This document shows positions 55,406 to 64,000 of a stretch of DNA of 64,000 nucleotides, piece by piece. The DNA is from Homarus americanus (taxonomy: Eukaryota; Arthropoda; Malacostraca; Decapoda; Nephropidae): positions 17,080,538 through 17,144,537 of the forward strand of contig NW_024736071.1 in NCBI RefSeq assembly GCF_018991925.1, given 5' to 3'. The notes under the pieces were generated by a model, which made no database searches, had not been told where the DNA came from, and saw only the letters and a list, made by a program, of their open reading frames with translations. Position 1 is the stretch's first letter, and every line of letters begins with the position of its first letter. The position numbers and the translations under genes were made by a program.

Positions 55406-55865
55406 AAACTTGGGGCACAGTTGGTGGCCTTGAGGCTCCTTCTACACCCTGGGGCTGGGCTCCCAACACTGTACCTGTGCTTATAACCATTAATATGGAG
55501 GCCGTGTTTATTTACCCTGAACCTTCCTGGAACACCATTTATTGTGTTGATGTGATGATAAACTTTGAATCTTTTGACGACAAGAAACCTAACCTAACCT
55601 AACCTAACCTAACCTAACCATTTTCGGGTTTGTATCCTCGTCATTCTGGGATAAAGAGGAACGCCAGACTCTGTTGACTGCTCCTGCTGGCGTTAGAGGT
55701 CCTTTTTCACATCAGGTTCTCCCGCCAGACGCCATTAATTGGCCGTAAACGTGGGAAGACTCCCCGGGCGGGCAAGTCACCCATATTAACATACCTGATG
55801 TGGAAGGTAATTAAATTCTTGACATTATGGACAAAAAAGAAGTTATTGTAAAGTTTTGTTGAGTA
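55406..55865. other. Unique DNA with (CCTAA)n
   Basis: (CCTAA)6 at 55588-55619. CACATCAGGT (55708) and ACCTGATGTG (55793) form a small inverted repeat. No gene is supported. Confidence 0.55.
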
Positions 55866-55910
55866 TAACCCTCCCATTACCGGACTAATTCTTGCAAGTC
55901 CTGTAATGGT
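55866..55910. mobile_element. Fragment of the 32374-32456 MITE family
   Basis: ACCCTCCCATTACCGGACTA then ATTCTTGCAAGTCCTGT matches the left half of the 32.4-kb copy. Confidence 0.65.
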
Positions 55911-55949
55911 GTCGATGTTGCTCTGAGACTGTAGTGTGTGTGTAAGTAC

Positions 55950-56395
55950 GAGAAGAAGGGGGGGAGGGTGAGAGAATGGAGGAAAAAGTAGAGGTGAGAA
56001 GAGTGTAGGAGGAAGAGAGAAGGATGAGGAAATGAAGAAAGGGTGATGAGAAAGGTGGAGGTGACGAGAGAGGGGGGGCAGGGCTATGAGGGTGCACATG
56101 AAGGAGGGCGGATGTGAAGGGAAAGGAGAATGAGGAGGGGGGTGTATGAGGAGAGAGGATAATGAGGAGGAACATGAGGGAGAGAAGGAAATGAGGGAGG
56201 GAAACAGGGGAGGGGAGAGGAACATGACTGGGAGAGGGGGAACATGATGAGGGGGAGAGAGGATAATGAGAGGGAGGGGGAACGGGGGGTGGGGGGGAGA
56301 GAGGATAATGAGAGGGAGGAACATGAGGGGTGGGGGAGAGGGATAATAATGAGGGGAGAGGGATAATGGGGGGGAACATGGGGGAGGAACAGGTA
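55950..56395 (+). repeat. Purine-rich GAGGATAATGAGAGGGAGG array
   Basis: About 400 bp; from 56150 a loose ~40-bp unit containing GAGGATAATGAG and GGAACATGAG. Confidence 0.85.
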
Positions 56396-56439
56396 CCAAG
56401 TCATGAGGATCATCATTAGTGGTCCCCCCAGTGAAGTGG

Positions 56440-56690
56440 CCTCACCCCACCGCCCTTCCCACGCCACACTCCCCACACATCTCACACGCCCGGCACCACA
56501 CCCTCCCACGCCACCCCTCCATCTCACACACGCCCGGCACCACACCCTCCCACGCCACCCCCCTCATCTCACACGCCCGGCCCTCCCCACCCCTCATCTC
56601 CGGCACCACCCTACCCACTCCCCCACAATCTCTCCCTCAGCGCCACCTCCCACACCACCCCCCCCCTCAACACCCCTTTAACAGTCCTAC
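56440..56690 (+). repeat. C-rich ~54-bp tandem repeat
   Basis: CTCACACGCCCGGCACCACA then CCCTCCCACGCCACCCC, about three units and a decayed tail. Confidence 0.85.
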
Positions 56691-56749
56691 ACATCACTTC
56701 CAAAGGGACACTGTCTAGCTCTTTGCCTTACCTCTTGTAATTATACTGG

Positions 56750-56977
56750 TCTTTCACCCTCTATCCTCCTTTATCTCTCCCTCTCCCTCTCCCTCCTCCC
56801 CCTCCCTTACATCCCCTTCTCTTTCTCCCTTCTCTCTTCTCTCTCTCTTCCTCTCCTCGGCTCCCTCCTCCTTCCTCCCCCCTCTTCCTTGTTTACTCAT
56901 TACATCTCTCCCTTTGGTCTTCTTCTCCCCACTTATCACCTTTAATATTTATCAGTTTGTCGGAGGGTGAAGATGGC

Positions 56978-57052
<75 letters not shown>
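56750..57052 (+). repeat. Pyrimidine tract, (CT)n and (CA)n
   Basis: CT-rich to 56890, (CT)n at 56982-57032, then (CA)n at 57033-57052. Confidence 0.9.
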
Positions 57053-57053
<1 letters not shown>

Positions 57054-57219
57054 GTAAGACCGCGAATCCAGTTATACAGTAAAGTCTCAGAGAATGTTGG
57101 GTGACATTTGGGCTGCCCAGCTTAGTACCGTAGTTTGAGTGAGTCAGGCAGGCAGGCGTCTCCGCCACACGTCTCCAAGGACGGAGAGATTTACCGTATG
57201 ACCCATTAAGAATCTGATC

Positions 57220-57272
<53 letters not shown>

Positions 57273-57745
57273 ATCACCTTGTGGAGGCCGACGAGTGAGT
57301 GTTGGTGTTGCATCACCTTTGTGTGTGTAATTGATATGTGCGTAGCGGTACGTACAGTCCCCTTCACCAGTGCGTTCACAGGGGCTATAAGCGTTCCATA
57401 AATCATTATCTTTGGGATATTTGTTTTAATATTGCTTTAATTTGATTCCATAGTGTGTTTACTATTGCTAGTTTCCTTCTGTCGACTGTAAACAAACACA
57501 ATACTGCCAAACATTGCACAAAACTTGACGAGCCCCTGTAAACGTACTAGTGAAGGGGACTGTCCACTTGTTACGTTTGGATATCTTGATGTGCACATAT
57601 GTATGATCCCTTCTCCCCTCTGCCCTCTTGTTTGTGTACACGTATGGTACATGTACTTAATTACTGAGTCTGTACCTAACCTATCCCCCTTGATTACTCC
57701 CTTGTAACCACCATTACCTCCCCTTAAATCACACCCTTAGTTACG
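57053..57745. other. Unique DNA with (TG)n
   Basis: (TG)n at 57222-57271. No gene is supported. Confidence 0.5.
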
Positions 57746-57747
57746 TA

Positions 57748-57983
57748 TTATATTCCAATATAACGGATTTCTCTCTCCATATAATCCGTTATATGGGGGT
57801 TCCCATTTAACGGACTTTCCTCTCTATGTCGTCCGTTAAATAGAGGTTTCACATATAAGGTACCCTCGATATAACGGACTTTGCTCTCCCTATAGTCCGT
57901 TAGATAGAGGTTTCATATATAACGGACCCTCGATATGACGGACATTCCTGTATATATAATCCGTTAAATAGAGGTTTCAACTG
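57748..57983. mobile_element. Modular TAACGGAC-type MITE, three modules, 236 bp
   Basis: The longest copy. AATATAACGGATTTC, GGACTTTCCTCTCTATG, CGATATAACGGACTTTGC and CGATATGACGGACATTCC alternate with GTCCGTTAAATAGAGG-type complements at about 72-bp spacing. It ends GAGGTTTCAACTG with TA at 57984-57985. The left end (ATATTCCAATATAACGG) is eroded. Confidence 0.78.
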
Positions 57984-58116
57984 TACCCCCTAACCTACCA
58001 CTACCTCCCCACCTGGCAGTAAACATTGCTACCTCTGCGGAAACACCTCAGTTTGGGCGCTCGTGTTTGAAGGCCTTCCGGTTGACGGAAAAAAAATCTT
58101 CATTGAATATTTCCGG

Positions 58117-58165
<49 letters not shown>

Positions 58166-58237
58166 AGAGATTATTGCTGTAAAATATATCAAATAATGCA
58201 CATTATATACTGTGAATAATGTTTACAATCCATGCAG
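57984..58237. other. Unique DNA with (TG)n
   Basis: (GT)n at 58119-58160. No gene. Confidence 0.5.
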
Positions 58238-58790
58238 TTTATTCATGGTAATATGCGGGCGTATGTGAACTTATCATGGTAGTTGTGGGCGTAGGTGATC
58301 TTATCATGGTAGTATGTGGGCGTATGTGAACTTATCATGGTAGTTGTGGGCGTAGGTGATCTTATCATGGTAGTATGTGGGCGTATGTGAACTTATCATG
58401 GTAGTTGTGAGCGTAGGTGACCTTATCTTGGTAGGATGAGGGTGTATACAACCTTATCATGGTAGTTGTGGGCGTAGGTGACCTTATCTTGGTAGTATGT
58501 GAACTTATCATGGTAGTTGTGGGCGTATGTGAACTTATCATGGTAGTTGTGGGCGTAGGTGACCTTATCTTGGTAGGATGTGAACTTATCATGGTAGTTG
58601 TGGGCGTAGGTGACCTTATCTTGGTAGGATGTGAACTTATCATGGTAGTTGTGGGCGTAGGTGACCTTATCTTGGTAGGATGAGGGTGTATACAACCTTA
58701 TCATGGTAGTTGTGGGCGTATGTGACATTATCATGGCAGTATGTGGCCGTAGGTGACCTTATCATGGTAGTATGTGGGCGTAGTTGGCCT
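58238..58790 (+). repeat. ~31-bp minisatellite CTTATCATGGTAGTTGTGGG
   Basis: About 18 units. Two unit types (ending CGTATGTGAA and CGTAGGTGAC) alternate in the left part and form ~62-bp doublets; the right part has ~65-bp doublets with CTTATCTTGGTAGGATG. Confidence 0.94.
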
Positions 58791-59460
58791 TTCTCCTTGG
58801 TGAATTGGGTGACCTGTCGATGGCAGTAGTCTAGTGACTTGTTATTAACCTATACCTGATGACGTCACAGAGTGAATGTTGATAAAGGTCACGTGACACG
58901 AGAGTAGTTGTTACCAGATACAAGTGGGTCGCCTTCCTCCCCACTACCTCTGCCACCCTTCTCCCTCTTGTCATCTGGCTACACTGGTACCACACCTCCC
59001 ACCTTCACCATGACATGACAGACAGATACTCACATCTCGTTATAAATGCCCCAATTACAATTTATTTTGCTCCGTAACCCCAATTACAGTTTATTTACTT
59101 TAGCTTCGTAACCCCTTGGTATTGTATACAGTATAATATCTACCTGTGATTATTTATGTAAGTTACTCCTTGACCCATTTTCCTTCATACTGTAATGATG
59201 AACCAGTTTAGTAAGAAGTAGTAGGTTATTGAGCAATATTATAATAATTATAGGTACAATAATTCCTGTGCTGACAACAGCTGGTGGAGTCTGGAACTGA
59301 TAGAATTATATGTATATATTTAATCTAATTATATGCACTGTGTAGTGACTTAGTGAAGCAGAGACGCATTAAAAAATTTGTTAATTGTTACATATATTGA
59401 ATAATAATGATGGCTTAATTCACTACTACTACTACCACCATTTTATCATTAGTCTGGCTG
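58791..59460. other. AT-rich unique DNA
   Basis: No feature supported. Confidence 0.5.
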
Positions 59461-59462
59461 TC

Positions 59463-59702
59463 TGTGTGTGGATGAGGTAGTTTGGTAGTTAGTGAGTGTA
59501 ATGTGATGATTGTTAGGTCAGGGTCGTGTTAGTGTAGGTTTGAATGAGATAGTTTGGTAGTAAGTGTAATGTGCTGCTTGTTAGGTCAGGGTCGTGTTAG
59601 TGTAGATGTGAATGAGGTAGTTTGGTAGTTAGTGTAATGTGCTGCTTGTTAGGTCAGGGTCGTGTTAGTGTAGATGTGAATGAGGTAGTTTGGTAGTTAG
59701 TG
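59463..59702 (+). repeat. ~65-bp tandem repeat, 3.5 units
   Basis: TTAGGTCAGGGTCGTGTTAG then GAGGTAGTTTGGTAGTTAGT per unit. Confidence 0.92.
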
Positions 59703-59952
59703 AGTTTAGCTTTATAGTCTCCTTTCATATCGTTAAATTTTTCTTTATTCTCCTTAGTATTTCTTGTACTCTTCATATTCCTTATGCTTCAAGTTCTTCT
59801 CATTTATTAATTATCGTTCTCTTGTCATCTCTCATTTCTTTCGTCTTGTTTAACATTTTTTCCTGTCATTCTTTCATTTTGTTTACCTAACGTAACGTAA
59901 CCTAACCTAACCCTATGTTTAGTCCCGTTCACATGATGACTTGCTTTTTATG
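59703..59952. other. T-rich unique DNA
   Basis: Short CCTAA run at 59890-59915. No gene. Confidence 0.5.
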
Positions 59953-59953
59953 T

Positions 59954-59954
<1 letters not shown>

Positions 59955-59996
<42 letters not shown>
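59955..59996 (+). repeat. (CA)n microsatellite
   Basis: About 21 uninterrupted CA units. Confidence 0.98.
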
Positions 59997-59997
<1 letters not shown>

Positions 59998-60144
59998 GAA
60001 AAGAAAAAAATACCATATTAAATCGATTATTTATATCTGATGATCATTCATTTCTGATTCTGATGGCCTTGTTCTGATCTCCCAGTCAGATTATCGTAGT
60101 TACGTTAGTCCCACACGCACTCGGAGTACAGAGAGGAAGATCTG

Positions 60145-60352
60145 AGTTTCTGATTGGCGGACTGAAAGATTTTTTCACCCATTTGGTTTGGTATTTTAAG
60201 CGTTCTCACCATATTACATGTACATCTCGACGCTGATCGGCTGAATCACGACGCGATATCACTTAGCTGATTGGTTGTCTCACGCGATGGTTTTGGGTGA
60301 TAATTGGTTGGCTCACGCGAATGTCTTGAGTGATGATTGGCTGATTGTTGTA
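60145..60352 (+). repeat. Degenerate ~34-bp repeat with ATTGG and CTCACGCGA
   Basis: GATTGGTTGTCTCACGCGAT, TAATTGGTTGGCTCACGCGA and GATGATTGGCTGATTG lie in sequence, with a diverged unit upstream. ATTGG is an inverted CCAAT box. Confidence 0.6.
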
Positions 60353-60398
60353 ATTACTTTTGTATAGGAGAATCAAATGAACATTTAAAACAAACAAA

Positions 60399-60918
60399 CA
60401 AAGACTATACCATTCGCTTGTGAGACCTCACTTGGATTACGCAGTTCAATTCTGGTCACCGATTACAGAATGGACTTAGAATCCCAAGACAAAATTCAGA
60501 GGAGAATGACAAGACTAATCTCGGGCTTTAGGAACCTTGTGTATAGAGACAGGTTAAAGCATCCTAATTTGCACTCCCTCGAGAGACGTAGAGTGAAGGA
60601 TGATATGATTGAGGTGTTTAAATGGAAGTAAGGGCTAAACAAAGGGGACATTACAAAGGTACTCAAACTATCCAACCAGGAGCAAACTCGTAACAATGGT
60701 TTTAAATTAGACAAATTTAGATTTAGGCGTGAAATAGGTAAACATTGGTTTGAAAATAGCGTAGTGGTTACCAAACAACATTAACTTGAATACGCTGGAT
60801 AGCTTCAAACATAGGTTGGATGGATATATGAGCAATAGGGGTTGGGTGTAAATGGGACTGCCCAGCATGGGCCAATGGGCCCGCTGCAGTTTCCTCCAGT
60901 CTTATGTTCTTATAAAAC
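60399..60918 (+). pseudogene. Decayed CR1-like retrotransposon 3' end
   Basis: Plus-strand fragment related to the copy at 34.3-35.6 kb. Readable pieces are RPHLDYAVQFW, KIQRRMTRLISGFRNL, DRLKHPNLHSLERRRV, MIEVFKW (then a TAA stop), GLNKGDITKVLKL and NNGFKLDKFRFRREIG, and finally LDSFKHRLDGYMSNRGW. There is a frameshift near 60462, a stop near 60630 and a deletion near 60765. The 3' UTR ends GCAGTTTCCTCC and TCTTATGTTCTTAT, again the 8-bp CR1/L3-type tail. Only the C-terminal part after the RT catalytic core remains. Confidence 0.9.
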
Positions 60919-60997
60919 TCTAGTGAATTTGTATGTTTATTTGTTTGTTGCGGACGAAACGTTTGTATGTGTGTTTGTGGAACATTTGACTCACGTA

Positions 60998-61127
60998 TTA
61001 TGAAACCTCCATATAATGGACTTCTCCTCTCTTCATATAATGTGTTAGATGTAGGTTTCACATCTAACTGACCCTCGATATAACGGACTTTCATCTCTAT
61101 ATAGTTCATTAAATAGAGATTTCACTA
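60998..61127. mobile_element. TAACGGAC-type MITE
   Basis: TGAAACCTCCATATAATGGA on the left, AAATAGAGATTTCACTA on the right, TA outside the right end. Two modules. Confidence 0.72.
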
Positions 61128-61273
61128 TAATATCCAGCAGTTCTTTCCTCTTATAGATAATTATTCTGTAAGTTTAATTAATAATAATAATAATAATGGT
61201 GATGGTAATGTTAGAAAAGTTAATTACCATAAATAACTTGGTGTCTAATGATGTATTTCCTTATCTCCTCCAG
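61128..61273. other. AT-rich DNA with (AAT)n
   Basis: (AAT)n at 61179-61196. Ends in the acceptor-like TTATCTCCTCCAG. Confidence 0.5.
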
Positions 61274-61315
61274 GTAAGACTGACATGCACACATCTCTCG
61301 CTACCACAGCCACAG
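61274..61315 (+). other. Candidate 42-nt exon with an ATG
   Basis: Bounded by TTTCCTTATCTCCTCCAG (good 3' splice site) and CACAG|GTAAAG (acceptable donor, GT at 61316). Two frames are open; one has ATG at 61285 giving MHTSLATTAT up to the donor (phase 1). Too short to recognise. If the gene is real it continues right of this point. Confidence 0.2.
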
Positions 61316-61503
61316 GTAAAGAACTGTATCTAGTTAATGTCTACTGTATGTACACCCGTCAAAACACAAGCTACAGAATACAATTGAGTTACTTCTGTTA
61401 AAATCTCTGTCACGGTAAAGTGTTTTCTGTTTCAAAGTTAATGTCCACCCGTCAGTGAGTTAGTTCTGTCAAAATCATCCACCTCCTTTATCAATGTTTC
61501 CAT

Positions 61504-61504
<1 letters not shown>
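61316..61504. other. Unique DNA
   Basis: No feature. Confidence 0.5.
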
Positions 61505-61505
<1 letters not shown>

Positions 61506-61539
<34 letters not shown>

Positions 61540-61558
61540 CATAATTATTGTTACTGAT

Positions 61559-61608
<50 letters not shown>
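61506..61608 (+). repeat. (GA)n and (TG)n microsatellites
   Basis: (GA)n at 61506-61536 and (TG)n at 61560-61608. Confidence 0.98.
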
Positions 61609-61609
<1 letters not shown>

Positions 61610-62009
61610 ACTTCACCTGCCATGAACACCATCATTGTATAGAACATACAGTATAGCTGTTAATAAAGTACAATTACTCTATTGTTCTTTAAGTTTGTTG
61701 CAAGATGAGATACTTATAACTACTTCGTGTTGATGCTGTTGCAAGATCTTACTAACCATTGTACTCTTTTGTCGTTGCAATTTATGATTAAGATGAATTT
61801 GTTATTGTTGCAAGATGTTGTAAAGGTTATTGTTAAGGTTCAATTGTGTTTGTGGTGACGTACTGTTGTGAGTGTTGTTGTTCAACTGTGTGTGTGTCAA
61901 TATATGTATACATGTTAGTGAGTATTCGTACGTAGCCATACATGTGCGTGATTACGTGCTGTCTCAGCGTGTGTACGTGAGTGAGGGCCTCTTCAGTGTC
62001 TTGACCAAC

Positions 62010-62010
<1 letters not shown>
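61609..62010. other. Unique DNA
   Basis: TGTTGCAAGATG recurs three or four times at 61697-61815. No gene. Confidence 0.5.

Positions 62011-62051
<41 letters not shown>
62011..62051 (+). repeat. (TG)n microsatellite
   Basis: About 20 TG units. Confidence 0.98.
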
Positions 62052-62052
<1 letters not shown>

Positions 62053-62400
62053 CAATGATCAACAATGAACAAATATTAGAAATACGAATCATTTTTGATC
62101 GACCGAGCGCTATGACGTCATTAACACATCACACTGACATCATAGAGTGAGAGGTGTCAGGAGCCAATAGGAGGGGCAGAGCTGGTGACTTCAACACCTG
62201 GGTACGAAGTGAGCCACTCAGCGAGTAGGTTTCGGCTAGGTGTTCAACCAATGACAATTAAGGTCATGTTTGATGTTCATTTTGTGAGGACACGGTACAG
62301 TTAATCTGTTTTTCCCGCGAGTTAAGGAAACCTTGGTTAACATACAGTGAAACAATGCCAAATGAAATTTCTGACTAACTTACTCGTATTGTTGTTGTGA
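62052..62400. other. Unique DNA
   Basis: Contains GCCAATAGG and ACCAATGAC (62163 and 62247), CCAAT-type motifs, and two CATCA/GACGTCA elements. No gene. Confidence 0.5.
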
Positions 62401-62403
62401 AGT

Positions 62404-62530
62404 CGTGAACCCTCTAGTTAACGGACTATATAGAGTGGAAACTCCGTTATATCGAGGGTCCGTTATATATAAAAGAAAGCATTTAAGGGATTATAAGGAG
62501 ATAAAAGTCCGTTTTATGGAGGTTTTACGA
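62404..62530. mobile_element. TAACGGAC-type MITE
   Basis: GTGAACCCTCTAGTTAACGG, CTCCGTTATATCGAGGGTCC, AAGTCCGTTTTATGGAGGTT. The ends are decayed. Confidence 0.7.
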
Positions 62531-62682
62531 TATACAACTTCGTTTAATAGTGAGAGAGAATAAAGAGGGCGAGACACCTTAACTGTACAGTCTTGAGTGT
62601 GTTGACTGTAAGTAACTGGTAACTGGTTTAAAGGCAGGAAGACCATTTATCGTCCTGTCATTACACTCATTACACTTTCACG

Positions 62683-63245
62683 GTAATGGTGGTGGCGGCG
62701 GATATGGTGGTGGTGATAGTGGGATGTTGGTGGTGGTGGTGGCAGTGTGGTGTTGGTGATAGTGGGATGTTGGTAGTGGTAGCAGTGGTGGTTGTGTGGT
62801 GTTGGTGATAGTGGGATGTTGGTAGTGGTAGCAGTGGTGGTAGTGTGGTGGTGGTGGTGGTAGTGTGGTGTTGGTGATAGTGGGATGTTGGTAGTGGTAG
62901 CATGTGGTGGGGTGGTGGTGGTGGTGGTGGTGGTAGTGTGGTGTTGGTGATAGTGGGATGTTGGTAGTGGTAGCAGTGGTGGTGGTGGTGGTGGTGGTGG
63001 TGGTGTGGTGTGGTGTTGGTGATGGTGGGATGTTGGTAGTGGTAGCAGTGGTGGTAGTGGTGGTGGTGGTGGTGGTGGTAGTGTGGTGTTTGGTGATAGT
63101 GGGATGTTGGTAGTGGTGGTGGTGGTAGTGGTGGTAGTGTGGTGTTGGTGATGGTGGGATGTTGGTAGTGGTAGCCAGTGGTGGTGTGGTGGTGGTGGTG
63201 GTGGTGGTGGTAGCGTGGTGTAGGTGGTGTTAGTGATAGTAGTGA
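62683..63245 (+). repeat. GGT-rich array with ~55-bp+ higher-order unit
   Basis: GTGTGGTGTTGGTGATAGTG, then GGATGTTGGTAGTGGTAGCA, then a variable (GGT)n run, about eight times. Length variation is confined to (GGT)n. Confidence 0.94.
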
Positions 63246-63552
63246 CAATGGTGGTGGTAATAACTTAACCTAACCATCATATATTGAGAATGACTCCAAT
63301 TCCTAGAGCATACACATGAGTCAGTACCCACTTCACCACGGCCGCCTCTGATGGTCCTTCAGTAGACCTTTGTTGAGTGTATTGAAGTAATTGTTACTTT
63401 CCAGCCCTGTGATTGGTCAATTGGTGTGGTTAGGGATAATTCAGGTAGGTGTGTGTGTGTGTGCGTTTATTTCCGTATACATCGGTCAATATGTTTGTGT
63501 CCCACTAACACACCTAGAGTTTAATTAACCTGTTATAAAGGTGTGGAAAAAA
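63246..63552. other. Unique DNA
   Basis: Short TG run at 63449-63462. No gene. Confidence 0.5.
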
Positions 63553-63554
63553 CC

Positions 63555-64000
63555 CCTCCCTCCTCCTTCCATCAGGTCAGGCCACACCCTGCACTACAGC
63601 TCCCCACCCCATCCCCCCTTTTCCCTTACCACCCTTCTCCTCCCTTCTCCCACCCTTCTCCCCTTCTTCCTCTCCTCTCCCTCCATCCCCTCTTCCCCAC
63701 CACTCTCTCCTCTTCCTCCTCCTTCTTCTCCTCCTCCTCCTCATCTCCTCTCCTACCATCTTCTCCTCCTCCCTCCCCACCTCCCTCCCTCCCTCCCCTG
63801 CCCTCCTCCCTCCTCCCTCCTCCCTCCCTCCTCCTCCTCACCGCCCCTCCTCCTCCTCCCTCCCTCCTGCCTCCTCTCCTCCTCCTTCCCTCCTCCTCCC
63901 CCTCACCGCCCTCCCTCTCACCGCCCCTCCTCCTCCCTCCTCCTCCCTGCCCCTCCCTCCCCGCCCCTCCTCTCTCACCGCCCTCCCTCCTCCTCTCACT
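63555..64000 (+). repeat. Pyrimidine tract (CCTCCCTCC / CCTCCTCCT)
   Basis: About 440 bp of almost pure C/T, running off the window. CTCACCGCCC interrupts it in the last 160 bp. Triplex potential. Confidence 0.92.

Overview
The window looks like intergenic or deep intronic DNA from an arthropod, most probably a decapod crustacean. The reasons are: many telomere-type TTAGG/CCTAA motifs (arthropod telomere repeat), an extreme load of dinucleotide microsatellites and minisatellites, non-LTR retrotransposon fragments of the CR1 and Jockey types, and many short TA-flanked pogo/Tigger-like inverted-repeat elements. The species assignment is inference; no host gene fixes it. I found no convincing intact host protein-coding gene, rRNA or tRNA. 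Most open frames are low-complexity translations of tandem repeats (HTHTHT, SLTHSLTH, GGVG, SLSLSL and similar).

Layout. 0-8 kb: AT-rich DNA with an ancient transposon cluster: part of a pogo-like element at the left edge, a 63-bp mini-element (2127-2189), an 803-bp pogo-like element (2297-3099), the start of a Tigger-like transposase (about 3952-4160), a broken hAT (ZMYM1-like) transposase (about 4215-4670), a pogo-like element with a second inverted repeat nested in it (4801-5373), and a hAT MITE with a perfect 8-bp target duplication (6521-7080). 8-33 kb: minisatellite and microsatellite blocks separated by short unique stretches, including an array with an acceptor-like motif in each unit (23.3-24.3 kb), a 640-bp higher-order telomere-like array (25.08-25.72 kb), a 45-bp array (29.0-29.6 kb) and a 28-bp array (31.3-32.2 kb). 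33-36 kb: a 21-bp minisatellite and a 5'-truncated CR1-like reverse transcriptase on the minus strand. 36-49 kb: G-rich or C-rich arrays, plus three Jockey-like fragments, two of them back to back (39.86-41.05 kb). 49-64 kb: more arrays, a second decayed CR1-like end (60.4-60.9 kb), and long pyrimidine/purine tracts at the right edge.

Functionally the window is mostly a record of mobile-element activity and tandem-repeat expansion. A host transcript may cross it: four plus-strand segments (7573-7797, 11219-11396, 31207-31279, 61274-61315) have good splice signals and the first two also carry an arthropod-type TCAGT initiator. These could be untranslated leader exons of a gene continuing to the right, but this is speculative. 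The most notable signal is a family of about 18 dispersed TA-flanked elements built from a 60-75-bp palindromic module (core TAACGGAC ... GTCCGTTA) present once to several times between CAGTG/CACTG ends.
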